Positions 16,235 to 23,927 of a DNA stretch of 64,000 nucleotides are shown here, in pieces. Made by a program: the position numbers and the translations under genes. This stretch comes from Arcobacter sp. (GTDB lineage: Bacteria; Campylobacterota; Campylobacteria; Campylobacterales; Arcobacteraceae): positions 1-64,000 of the forward strand of contig JAIFNA010000009.1 of the NCBI GenBank assembly GCA_020048055.1, given 5' to 3'. How positions within the stretch are numbered: the first letter of the stretch is position 1; every line of letters begins with the position of its first letter. The notes under the pieces are model-generated. The model did no database searches and had not been told where the DNA came from. It saw only the letters and a program-made list of their open reading frames with translations.

Positions 16235-17055
16235 GTTTACTCGCAATAACAAAAGCTTTTGCTATACAAGAGCTTAAAGGGAGTTATAAGCTCGTGTTTA
16301 TCGCACTTGCGGACAATTGCAACGATAATTATGAGTGTTATCCGAGTTATCCCACGATAGCAAAAAAAGCTAGCATTTGCGTAAGAACAGCTATCCGTAC
16401 AATAAAAAAATTAGAAGAGATGGGATACCTAAAAATAAAAAAGGAAAGCCAAAAATCAAATTTTTACAAACTCAATTTTGAACCAAAATCGATAAAAATA
16501 CCTAGTGACAAAATGTCACCCCCTGTCAAAATGACACTAGCTGAACCAGTGTCAAATTGTTACTGGGGTAGTGACACCTATGACACGGGGGTAGTGACAC
16601 CAGTGTCACCCGAATCTCCAATTAACCAGAAAGAAGAAGAAGAAGAAAAAGAAGAAATTTATCTTCAATTCGCAAAATGGATCCCTTTAAAAAGCAAAAT
16701 ACAAAATTTAGACATTTTGGCTAACGACTTAAAAACAAAGATTATAAATGGAGATATGAAAACAGTTAAAAATTTTGCTTTATTTAAAAAATCCCTTTTA
16801 AAAAATGAAGAAGGAGGAGTGAAAGAGCCCACCAATAAGGCACTTGAAAGATTACAAAATTTGAAAAAAGTTTTAAATTCATTAACTGCGAATGAGTTGA
16901 TGAGGATAGATGAGACTGCTCATTATCCTACTGTATTTGATACTTATATTATAAATTATGTTGTGGCAAATGGTGGATTAAGAGCTATACAACATAGGGT
17001 TTTTGATGATAACAACGAAGCTTATCTTCTATCAGAGCTGGGAGGTGCAGCATGA
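16231..17055 (+). CDS. Replication initiator-like protein with winged HTH (phage O-type)
   Basis: 274 residues. The N-terminal domain (about 1-90) is a winged helix-turn-helix of the HTH_36 type: the YPSYPTIAKKASICVRTAIR segment is the recognition helix pair, followed by KLEEMGYLKIKK as the wing. This is the arrangement of phage replication O proteins and plasmid initiators. A low-complexity linker (about 91-145) includes Pro/Val/Ser/Thr-rich and Glu-rich stretches; the DNA encoding it carries iteron-like repeats (16505-16610). The C-terminal part (about 145-274) has no recognised motif. It is coupled by ATGA overlaps to both neighbours. It may instead be a transcription regulator, but the internal repeats favour replication. 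Confidence 0.65.
   Translation: MSLLAITKAFAIQELKGSYKLVFIALADNCNDNYECYPSYPTIAKKASICVRTAIRTIKKLEEMGYLKIKKESQKSNFYKLNFEPKSIKIPSDKMSPPVKMTLAEPVSNCYWGSDTYDTGVVTPVSPESPINQKEEEEEKEEIYLQFAKWIPLKSKIQNLDILANDLKTKIINGDMKTVKNFALFKKSLLKNEEGGVKEPTNKALERLQNLKKVLNSLTANELMRIDETAHYPTVFDTYIINYVVANGGLRAIQHRVFDDNNEAYLLSELGGAA
16505..16610. repeat. Iteron-like repeats, candidate replication origin inside the initiator gene
   Basis: Nine copies of TGACA or its complement TGTCA lie within 106 bp. GTGACA-AAA-TGTCAC (16505-16519) is a perfect palindrome, and the 14-bp GGGGTAGTGACACC occurs twice (16565-16578, 16588-16601) with a 23-bp period. A one-strand purine-rich run (about 16627-16660) follows. Iterons plus an A-rich stretch inside the initiator gene is the plan of the lambda origin in gene O. 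Confidence 0.6.
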
Positions 17056-17246
17056 ACGAGAAATTCGTGCGTATTGAATATTTGATGGCTAAATTTGCCA
17101 TCAAACGAGCCACTGTGTATGTTTACATCGGTAATGGAGATATCCCTTCTGGCAAGCGAATTTCCCACAAAATGACGGTTTGGGTTCAGAGTGCTGTCGA
17201 TACTGCTTTTCTTAATTTCTGCGAAAAAAAAGGAATTCAGATTTGA
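17052..17246 (+). CDS. AlpA-like small DNA-binding protein
   Basis: 64 residues. The pattern VRIEYLMAKFAIKRATVYVYIGNGDIPSGKRISHKMTVW is that of AlpA-family regulators (phage P4 AlpA): a helix-turn-helix ending in a Gly-x-x-P-x-G/x turn, then a Trp. Members promote integrase expression or prophage excision. It overlaps the stop of the initiator gene by 4 nt (ATGA), so it belongs to the same operon. A second HTH protein of similar size lies at 14617. Probable role: regulation or excision of the element. Confidence 0.7.
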   Translation: MNEKFVRIEYLMAKFAIKRATVYVYIGNGDIPSGKRISHKMTVWVQSAVDTAFLNFCEKKGIQI

Positions 17247-17270
17247 TTCATTTCCTTTTTGTGGTATAAT
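17243..17270 (+). promoter_or_regulatory. Promoter of the toxin-antitoxin-like pair
   Basis: TTGATT (17243-17248), 16-nt spacer, TATAAT (17265-17270); the ATG of the 49-aa ORF follows 24 nt later behind AGAAGGAGT. Confidence 0.6.
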
Positions 17271-17294
17271 TCCTAAAATTTAGAAGGAGTTGTT

Positions 17295-17444
17295 ATGGCA
17301 TTAAGAATAAAAAATGGCAAAGTTGTAAGCATTACACCACCAAAATTAACAAAAAAACAATTAGATAAAATAGAACAAACCCCTGTAAATAATGAGCTAA
17401 TAAAAGAAGCTACCTCAAGAAAATATAATATAGTGTATAGATAA
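17295..17444 (+). CDS. 49-aa protein, candidate antitoxin of the following GNAT protein
   Basis: ATG at 17295 follows a strong ribosome site (AAGGAG, 5 nt away) and opens 49 codons ending in TAA at 17442-17444. The peptide is basic and polar (MALRIKNGKVVSITPPKLTKKQ at the start), without membrane span; the N-terminal part resembles a short beta strand pair. One base separates its stop from the TTG start of the GNAT gene, so the two are translationally coupled. It is shorter than, and unlike, the ribbon-helix-helix antitoxins usually found with GNAT toxins. Its own promoter supports a real gene; antitoxin function is inference. Confidence 0.6.
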   Translation: MALRIKNGKVVSITPPKLTKKQLDKIEQTPVNNELIKEATSRKYNIVYR

Positions 17445-17445
17445 T

Positions 17446-17925
17446 TTGATTGAGATTTCTAATTATAATGCTAGCTCATTAACGCATCAATTACACTCCA
17501 AAATTCTCAATAGAGTAAAATTATCAGACGATACAAATCTAGCATCAAGAGAAAATGCTTTTATAAAAGATATTTGCAAACGAGTAAAACAATCAAAAAC
17601 TGTTCTATATGTAATTGAAGATAATAATGATTCAATAGGGTTAGTTGCATTATCTACCACCTCTTTTGAAGAACAACCATCTTTACAAATTGATTATATA
17701 TTTGTCAATGATAAATATAGAGGTCTTGTTATGAATGAATTGGATAATTGCAAACCTTTTAGATATCTAGTAGGATTTGCGATTAATATTGCCAATGAGA
17801 TTAAACAAGTAGTAGGGTTAAGATATCTTCTTTTATCTCCTGATTCTGATGAACTCAAAGAGAAATATAAACAAGTAGATTTTAAAGAGTTAAATGATGA
17901 TTGGATGTATTTTAAATTAAAATAG
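17446..17925 (+). CDS. GNAT-family acetyltransferase-like protein, candidate toxin
   Basis: 159 residues from a TTG (17446); an in-frame TAG lies 15 nt upstream and no ATG precedes the domain, so TTG is the only ordinary start. The fold is GNAT-like: strand 4 (SIGLVALSTTSF), strand 5 (LQIDYIFVNDKYRG), helix 3, and a terminal DWMYFKL strand. The acetyl-CoA loop is degenerate (KYRGLVM in place of Q/R-x-x-G-x-G/A). Organisation, a tiny coupled gene before it and a private promoter, fits the GNAT toxins (TacT, AtaT type) that acetylate aminoacyl-tRNA. A non-toxic acetyltransferase is the alternative. Confidence 0.65.
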   Translation: MIEISNYNASSLTHQLHSKILNRVKLSDDTNLASRENAFIKDICKRVKQSKTVLYVIEDNNDSIGLVALSTTSFEEQPSLQIDYIFVNDKYRGLVMNELDNCKPFRYLVGFAINIANEIKQVVGLRYLLLSPDSDELKEKYKQVDFKELNDDWMYFKLK

Positions 17926-17975
17926 GTACCTTTTTATAATTTATGTATTTAAAATAGCTATTATATAGTATTCTT

Positions 17976-17997
17976 TTGGAGAGAGTGACTCCTCCAA
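17976..17997. terminator. Hairpin between convergent genes at the element-chromosome junction
   Basis: TTGGAG (17976-17981) pairs with CTCCAA (17992-17997), with a further GAG/CTC pairing inside. No T run follows on either strand, so termination is uncertain. The 17926-18016 gap is otherwise AT-rich with no tRNA or obvious attachment site. Confidence 0.35.
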
Positions 17998-18016
17998 TCA
18001 CAAAATCAATCAAAAA

Positions 18017-20131
18017 TCAATTTTCAATTGGAATTTCTAGTAAAAATCTAGCACCTTTGTCCGTATTGACTGCATAAATTTTCCCATTTAGACTTTCCGT
18101 GATAATCTTATAGCTCATATGTAATCCAAGTCCTGTGCCTTGTGATTTGTGCTTTGTTGTAAAATATGGCTCGAAAATTTTTGGCATTATATCATTAGCA
18201 ATTCCTCCGCCATTATCTTCAATCATTATTGTGGCTATGTGATTTTTGATTTCTAACGATATTTCAATCTCTGGATGTTCTTGTTTGCTTGCAATTAAAG
18301 CATCTTTTGCATTATTTATGATGTTTATGATAACTTGAGATAATTCACCTTTTACAAGATTTACCAAAACTTTTTCATTGTAATTTATTTTATTTATCAA
18401 TGTTATCTTGTGATCTGTTAATGCGAGTAGTATTATATTTAGTGCTGAATCTATAATATCTTGCAGTACAAGATTTACCTTTTCTTTATCATCTCTAATA
18501 TAGTTTCTAAATGTATCAATTGTTTCTGATAGGTGCTTTGTGTTTTGTGTTATTTTGTCCGCTATTTTTATTAATTCATCTTTATCGAGCATATCATTTT
18601 CATATTTAAATTGTATCGATGAAGCTAGTACGGATATAGTACTGAGTGGTTGTCTCCATTGATGAGCTATATTTCCTATCATTTCACCCATTGAAGCTTG
18701 TTTAGATTGCTCAATGAGTAATTTGTTTGCTTTCTCCATTTCACTTATATTAACAAGAGTGATAACAAAATATGAATCCTCTTCATTATTGTCCGTATTG
18801 TAACTATTTAGGTTTATAGTAAAAATATGTTTAATCTTGTCTTTATCTTTTATTGCAACTTTCCATATTTTATTTGGTTGGTTTAGTACTCTATAAATCC
18901 ATAATTCACCATCAGTGTATTTTTGTAAAAAACCATCAAATGGCTCAAAAGTATCGCAAATACAAGAATGCAATTCTTTGAATGCGTCCAATGTTTCAAA
19001 GCCATAAAATTGTAATAATGCACCATTGCAATCAAGTAATTCGTTGCCATTTGTTAATATAATCAGTGAGCTTTGAGTGTCTAGTATTTTTCGCGCCCTT
19101 TTTTCCATAATCAGGAATTGTTTGAAAAAGTACTTAAATATCCAAGTGATTAGAAGTAAAATTATAATACCAGCTACGATAGGTTTAGCCAGTGATGAGT
19201 AAAAAAATATTTGATTTGCTTTTAAATCATTTGTTGCATCAAAAATAAAAATATAATCACCGATTTGTTTTTGGTCGGCATCAATTAATTTAATATTTTG
19301 ATTGCTTACTATATATGTTTTATTATTAACATGAATAATATTGTTTTTAAATAAAAGTCTATCCTTAGTTACCATCTCTTTTTCTATTTTATTTATGATG
19401 CTATCTATTTGGCTATCTTTTGAATAGATATAGTTTCCTACTTTCCCTTTGTAATCTCCAAAAGAGCTAAAGTTATTGGTCCCTTTTTTTATTAAATGAA
19501 CTAGAAATACATCTGCTTTGTTTGTTTCTTTGATCTGTTTTTTGACTATTTTTTCAATATATGAAGTATCAATTCCAATTTCCAAAATCCCCAAAAATAA
19601 ATCATTTTCAAAAATTGGAAATGTTACTCTGTACGTAAGTTTTTCAAAGTCATAAAGTCCATGTTCAAATCCAGCATAAGATGTTTTATTTATTATGCTT
19701 TTTGTAACCAGCGGTCGTTTGTCATGAAGATTGTCGTTGTATATATTTTTATTGTGCAATCTAAGAAGCGTATCGTGATTTGGTAGATGAAAATGCATAA
19801 TGATATTTGAATTAAAATTTGTTGTTAGCGTATTGTAGTGTGGAAGTAATATTTTATATAACGATTCTCTATCTTTATTTTTTATACATTTTTTTATTTC
19901 TAGTTGATCTAGTAGTATGTTTCCACTTGAATATATTGTTTGTTGAATTTTATCAAACTCTAAAGAGTATATGAAATCAACTTGAGCTTTTAGTTGTTTC
20001 TCTTTGTTTGATAAAATTTCATCATTTCTTTTACAATCATCATAAGTTCTAAAGCCACCAATAATAGCTATAACAAGAAATATAAGAATTAAAACTTCAT
20101 TTCTGATTCTTATGAGTTTTTGTTTATTCAT
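18017..20131 (-). CDS. Membrane sensor histidine kinase (CACHE-PAS-HisKA)
   Basis: 704 residues. Membrane span 1 (about 12-27) and span 2 (about 310-332) bracket a periplasmic dCACHE-like sensor domain; the segment LRLHNKNIYNDNL and PIFENDLFLGILEIGID are typical of it. A PAS domain (about 345-470) follows, then HisKA with the phospho-accepting His about 490 (GNIAHQWRQPLS), and the ATPase domain with N box (NIINNAKDAL), DNGGGI, and GTGLGLHM. All catalytic motifs are intact. It is an orphan in this window: no response regulator lies beside it. It is the first chromosomal gene right of the mobile element. Confidence 0.9.
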   Translation of the reverse strand: MNKQKLIRIRNEVLILIFLVIAIIGGFRTYDDCKRNDEILSNKEKQLKAQVDFIYSLEFDKIQQTIYSSGNILLDQLEIKKCIKNKDRESLYKILLPHYNTLTTNFNSNIIMHFHLPNHDTLLRLHNKNIYNDNLHDKRPLVTKSIINKTSYAGFEHGLYDFEKLTYRVTFPIFENDLFLGILEIGIDTSYIEKIVKKQIKETNKADVFLVHLIKKGTNNFSSFGDYKGKVGNYIYSKDSQIDSIINKIEKEMVTKDRLLFKNNIIHVNNKTYIVSNQNIKLIDADQKQIGDYIFIFDATNDLKANQIFFYSSLAKPIVAGIIILLLITWIFKYFFKQFLIMEKRARKILDTQSSLIILTNGNELLDCNGALLQFYGFETLDAFKELHSCICDTFEPFDGFLQKYTDGELWIYRVLNQPNKIWKVAIKDKDKIKHIFTINLNSYNTDNNEEDSYFVITLVNISEMEKANKLLIEQSKQASMGEMIGNIAHQWRQPLSTISVLASSIQFKYENDMLDKDELIKIADKITQNTKHLSETIDTFRNYIRDDKEKVNLVLQDIIDSALNIILLALTDHKITLINKINYNEKVLVNLVKGELSQVIINIINNAKDALIASKQEHPEIEISLEIKNHIATIMIEDNGGGIANDIMPKIFEPYFTTKHKSQGTGLGLHMSYKIITESLNGKIYAVNTDKGARFLLEIPIEN

Positions 20132-20171
20132 TTAAATCCCTTATTGATGACTATAGAATTAGCATGACTTG

Positions 20172-21239
20172 TTAATGTGTCAATTCTCTAATTAATTCTG
20201 TTGCATAAGAGCCTTTTGGTAATGTAAATTCAACTTCAAAATGGTTTTTTTCATCATCATATTTACTTTTTATTTCACTAGGGAAAACCCAAGCATATCT
20301 TCTGGTTCCATCAACAATAGTTTTTTTATCAAACTCTTCTTCAAACTTTTTTGCTAATCCAATTGCTAGTTTTGCTTTTTTTCCTGCTAGAAGTCCTGTT
20401 GGAACTCTATCTTTATTGTAAAATTTTTCAGCTTCACTCTCAACATCTTGGGCATAAAATATTTTTCCATAAGGATAATGCTCCATAACATCACCTTCTA
20501 AAACTTTAAAAGGGTGTTGTTGGGCTTTTAAAGCTTTTAGTGTTGATAAATCAATTCCTAATTTTTCTACCAATTCTTTTGGTTCAAAAGCTTCAATAAG
20601 TTTACTTACCTCTATTCTTTTACTAAGCCATTCATTAAAAGAGATACTTTGATAAGCATTTAGATACATTTGAGCTAATTTTTGGTTTGCAACTTTTAAT
20701 GTTCCATCACAAAGTTCTTTACCCTTTAGATAATTATCTCCATCAATTCCAAATCTTTGAACCCCAAAATAGTTTGGCATCCCATATTTTTCAATAGTTT
20801 CTAGGATATTCTGAAGTTTTAAATTATCTCTTTCAAGGACTCTTTTTAGTCTTATGAAAAATCTATTTCCTTTTAGATGACCAACTCTTATTTTATTGTT
20901 GTGGTACTCTATTTTTAAAAATTTGATTTGTGAGTGTTCAAAGTTTTTGATTTTTTCTTCAAAAGTTCTTGGCATTGAGATACATTGTATAGTCATCGCA
21001 TTTTTATCTTTAAGTCCAGCATAACCAATATCTCGACTTTTACAGCCAATTCTATCACTTATGATTTGCACAGCATCCCAAGTGCTTAAATCTTTTTTTC
21101 GCATAGTAAGGATTATATGTTCACCCTCACCACTAAATTCGTAAAGGGGTATTTCAGTTACAACAAAGTCATCTTTGCTTTGTCTAAAATATACATCAAT
21201 TGGGCTATGGTTTAAAAAAAATTGTTTTTCGTTACTCAT
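20172..21239 (-). CDS. truD: tRNA pseudouridine(13) synthase TruD
   Basis: 355 residues. The TruD family motif GYAGLKDKNAMT (about 73-84) holds the catalytic Asp, and NYFGVQRFG (about 155-163) is the second signature. The enzyme isomerises U13 of tRNA-Glu. Length agrees with bacterial TruD. The stop of dapA lies just one base away upstream, so truD is the last gene of a leftward series beginning at yqeY or earlier. Confidence 0.95.
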   Translation of the reverse strand: MSNEKQFFLNHSPIDVYFRQSKDDFVVTEIPLYEFSGEGEHIILTMRKKDLSTWDAVQIISDRIGCKSRDIGYAGLKDKNAMTIQCISMPRTFEEKIKNFEHSQIKFLKIEYHNNKIRVGHLKGNRFFIRLKRVLERDNLKLQNILETIEKYGMPNYFGVQRFGIDGDNYLKGKELCDGTLKVANQKLAQMYLNAYQSISFNEWLSKRIEVSKLIEAFEPKELVEKLGIDLSTLKALKAQQHPFKVLEGDVMEHYPYGKIFYAQDVESEAEKFYNKDRVPTGLLAGKKAKLAIGLAKKFEEEFDKKTIVDGTRRYAWVFPSEIKSKYDDEKNHFEVEFTLPKGSYATELIRELTH

Positions 21240-21240
21240 A

Positions 21241-22161
21241 CTAGAATTTTACAACTTCGTATGTTTCTAATATTTTCTCAATTTTTTTCATATTTTCAAC
21301 ACTAGGAGCAGTTAGAGGAAGTCTATATTCTAGTGTTTCGATTAGTCCAGCTATATACATTGCAGCTTTGATTGGAATAGGGTTGCTTTCACAAAATAGT
21401 ATTTTATTTATCGGATACAACTCTTCATTTATTTTTCGAGCTAGTGAAAAATTTCCAGCAAATGCTTCATCTACAAGACTACTTTTTAGATTTGGTAAAA
21501 GATTTGCTGTGACTGATGTTATTCCAGCTCCGCCACTTGCTAAAATAGGAAAATCAATAGCATCATCTCCGCTAAAAACTTTCAGTTCGCTTCGTCTTGA
21601 AATAAGCTCAATAGTTCGCTCTAAACTCCCAGTGGCTTCTTTGATACCATAAATATTTGTGCAATCATCAAAAAGTCTAATCACAGTGTCAGCTTGGATA
21701 TCAACTCCAGTTCTTCCAGGTACATTGTAAAGCATAACACCAAGATTAGGTACTGCATTTGCAATCGCTTTATAGTGTTGATATAGTCCCTCTTGGGATG
21801 GTTTGTTATAGTATGGTGCAACAGAGAAAATAGCATCAACACCACATTTTTCAGCATGTTTTGCTATTTCTACCACTTCATGAGTTGCATTAGAACCTGC
21901 GCCTGCTAAAACTTTTGCTTTGGTCCCCTTGCAAACTTCAACTGCAATTTCTATGCATCTTTTGTGTTCATTATGTGTAAGTGTTGCACTTTCTCCAGTT
22001 GTTCCAACAGGACAAATCGCATTAATTCCATTGTTTATTTGTCTTTGAATAAGTTTTGCATAGATTTGCTCGTCAAGTTTTCCATTTTTGAATGGTGTAA
22101 TTATTGCAGTTGTTGAACCTGTAACTATTTTAATTTCACAATTTCCCATCGTGTCCGTCAT
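21241..22161 (-). CDS. dapA: 4-hydroxy-tetrahydrodipicolinate synthase
   Basis: 306 residues with the TIM-barrel DHDPS features: TGSTTAIITPF, GTTGES (Schiff-base neighbourhood), YNVPGRT with the catalytic Tyr, and GIKEATG carrying the Lys that binds pyruvate. It condenses pyruvate and aspartate semialdehyde in lysine and peptidoglycan precursor synthesis. The frame is open further upstream (22185), but AAGGA lies 8 nt before the ATG at 22161, which follows the stop of the GGDEF gene by one base; that start is chosen. Confidence 0.95.
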   Translation of the reverse strand: MTDTMGNCEIKIVTGSTTAIITPFKNGKLDEQIYAKLIQRQINNGINAICPVGTTGESATLTHNEHKRCIEIAVEVCKGTKAKVLAGAGSNATHEVVEIAKHAEKCGVDAIFSVAPYYNKPSQEGLYQHYKAIANAVPNLGVMLYNVPGRTGVDIQADTVIRLFDDCTNIYGIKEATGSLERTIELISRRSELKVFSGDDAIDFPILASGGAGITSVTANLLPNLKSSLVDEAFAGNFSLARKINEELYPINKILFCESNPIPIKAAMYIAGLIETLEYRLPLTAPSVENMKKIEKILETYEVVKF

Positions 22162-22162
22162 T

Positions 22163-23407
22163 TTAAAATTCCTTTCCATCTTCAAATATTACCTTATTTC
22201 TACCGCTTTGTTTTGCTTTATAAAGGAGCTCATCGGCTTTTTTTACGCTATCTTCATGCGTTTGATGACCACTTCTAAGGGCGACTCCAGCACTAAAAGT
22301 AATTGGTATTTTTGTGTCGCCGTATTTAAACATATGTCCAGTTACAATTGACTTTATTCTTTGCATATAATCGTGCAATTCACTATTATTTCTAAAATGA
22401 ACCAATGCTATAAACTCTTCACCACCATATCTTCCTAAGATATCAGTATCTCTTGTGCTTTTCATAAGAACTTTTGCAAAAGTTGACAAAACAACATCAC
22501 CAGCATCGTGCCCATAAGTATCATTTACTTTTTTAAAGTGGTCTATATCAAAAAATACAACTGCATAGTCAATCTCTTTTTTTACAAAGTCTTCATCTAA
22601 TCTTTTGGATTGTCTATCGTACCATCTTCTTGTAAGAAGCCCAGTTAAGTGATCAATCTCATTTTCTTTTCTTAAACTATGAAGCTCAATTTCTAGCAAT
22701 GCAACTTTTTTTTGTAGCGCAGTTACTCCATCTTTTCCTCTTTTTAGGTTTCGAGTTGTTTTTTCAATTTGACTATTTATATTATTTGCTGCGCCCAATA
22801 GTTTTCCCTGAAGGACTAGTAATCCATCTTCTGAGGTAATGCTTTCTAACTCTTTAGTTATTTGTGAAATATTATCTCCACCTTTTGAGTTAAGTTCAAT
22901 TGTATCACCCAAAAATTTTGTCATATATGTCATAAGAATAGTTATCTCTTTTGCTTTTTTTTCAAGCTCCTCTTGATCCATTTCAATCCGCTCAATGATA
23001 AATTTCTCAATCTCATGTTGGATGTCGTTTTCAAAAATAAGTTCAGGTGAATTTCCAATTTTTACAGAAAATCTATGTAAATCTTCATTTAAAGTTAAAG
23101 ATATAGATGGCTTCATGGATTTTTGTAAAAGTAAGGCAACATTATTTAATTGATTCGTTTCAACCCTTTGCATTAAAAGTTGAATTAACTCTTCAAATGT
23201 TTCAATATTGTGTTTTTTTACAAAACTTTGTTCATTATTTGATAATTTATTTATTATTTCTTTGAATTTTACACACTCATCAACTGTAAAATTTAAAGTT
23301 TTCGCGACACTGCAAAACTCCTGCTTGTAAGCTCTTGGTGTTGGCAATGTTTGTTTTTTATCAAGATTAAGGAAGGTTTGTTTTACAATTTCTCTAATTT
23401 TGTCCAT
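22163..23407 (-). CDS. Diguanylate cyclase (GGDEF)
   Basis: 414 residues, soluble. The N-terminal part (about 1-240) is helical with a coiled coil (about 205-240) and no recognised sensor domain. The C-terminal GGDEF domain (about 243-410) has HLTGLLTRRW, DIDHFKKVNDTYGHDAGD, and the active-site GGEEF. An RDTD motif five residues before it is an intact inhibitory I-site, so product inhibition by cyclic di-GMP is expected. It lies between yqeY and dapA in the same orientation, with only 1-3 nt between genes. Confidence 0.9.
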   Translation of the reverse strand: MDKIREIVKQTFLNLDKKQTLPTPRAYKQEFCSVAKTLNFTVDECVKFKEIINKLSNNEQSFVKKHNIETFEELIQLLMQRVETNQLNNVALLLQKSMKPSISLTLNEDLHRFSVKIGNSPELIFENDIQHEIEKFIIERIEMDQEELEKKAKEITILMTYMTKFLGDTIELNSKGGDNISQITKELESITSEDGLLVLQGKLLGAANNINSQIEKTTRNLKRGKDGVTALQKKVALLEIELHSLRKENEIDHLTGLLTRRWYDRQSKRLDEDFVKKEIDYAVVFFDIDHFKKVNDTYGHDAGDVVLSTFAKVLMKSTRDTDILGRYGGEEFIALVHFRNNSELHDYMQRIKSIVTGHMFKYGDTKIPITFSAGVALRSGHQTHEDSVKKADELLYKAKQSGRNKVIFEDGKEF

Positions 23408-23410
23408 TGT

Positions 23411-23854
23411 TTATCCTAGAAGTTTTTTTACCATATCATTGATTCTTTTTCCATCACAACTTCCACCAATTTGCTCTTTTGCTGGAGCCATTATTTTTCC
23501 CATATCTTTCATTGAAGTTGCACCGGTTTCATTTATAATATTTTTCATTATCACTTCAAGCTCTTCATCACTTAATTGTTTCGGTAGATACTCCATAAAA
23601 ATATCAATTTGTTCTTGCTCTTTTTCTACTAAATCATTTCTTGAAGCTAATGTGTATTGAGCTATTGCTTCCTCTCTTTGTTTGATTCCTCTTTGGATAA
23701 GTTTGATTATTTCGGCGTCATCAAGTTCAACTCTATTGTCAACTTCGATTTGTTTTATCATTGTGTTAATGGCTCTAATTGAGTCTCTTTTTACAACCTC
23801 TTTATCTCTCATTGCTGTTTTTAGATCTTCTTTTAATTGTTCTTTTAGACTCAT
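23411..23854 (-). CDS. GatB/YqeY domain protein
   Basis: 147 residues, full length for the family, which resembles the C-terminal tRNA-binding domain of GatB. Landmarks are the LKTAMRDKE start, IRAINTMIKQ, RGIKQREEAI, FMEYLPKQLS and the GKIMAP segment. Family members are thought to act with tRNA or amidation, but the bacterial stand-alone form has no firmly established role. It is 3 nt ahead of the diguanylate cyclase gene. Confidence 0.9.
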   Translation of the reverse strand: MSLKEQLKEDLKTAMRDKEVVKRDSIRAINTMIKQIEVDNRVELDDAEIIKLIQRGIKQREEAIAQYTLASRNDLVEKEQEQIDIFMEYLPKQLSDEELEVIMKNIINETGATSMKDMGKIMAPAKEQIGGSCDGKRINDMVKKLLG

Positions 23855-23892
23855 TAGTATCCTTTGCGTAATTATTTTGTAAGTTTGGCATT

Positions 23893-23927
23893 GATTATAA
23901 CTTCATTAACCTTGTAAAGTTATAATC
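23893..23927 (-). terminator. Hairpin at the end of the ABC-F gene
   Basis: GATTATAACTT (23893-23903) and AAGTTATAATC (23917-23927) are perfect 11-nt complements with a 13-nt loop that holds the ABC-F stop codon (23906-23908). No T run follows. Confidence 0.45.

Noticed and set aside
16505-16610. Short repeats considered as a CRISPR array
   Set aside because: Repeats are 5-14 bp with irregular spacing, lie in a coding frame, and no cas gene is present.
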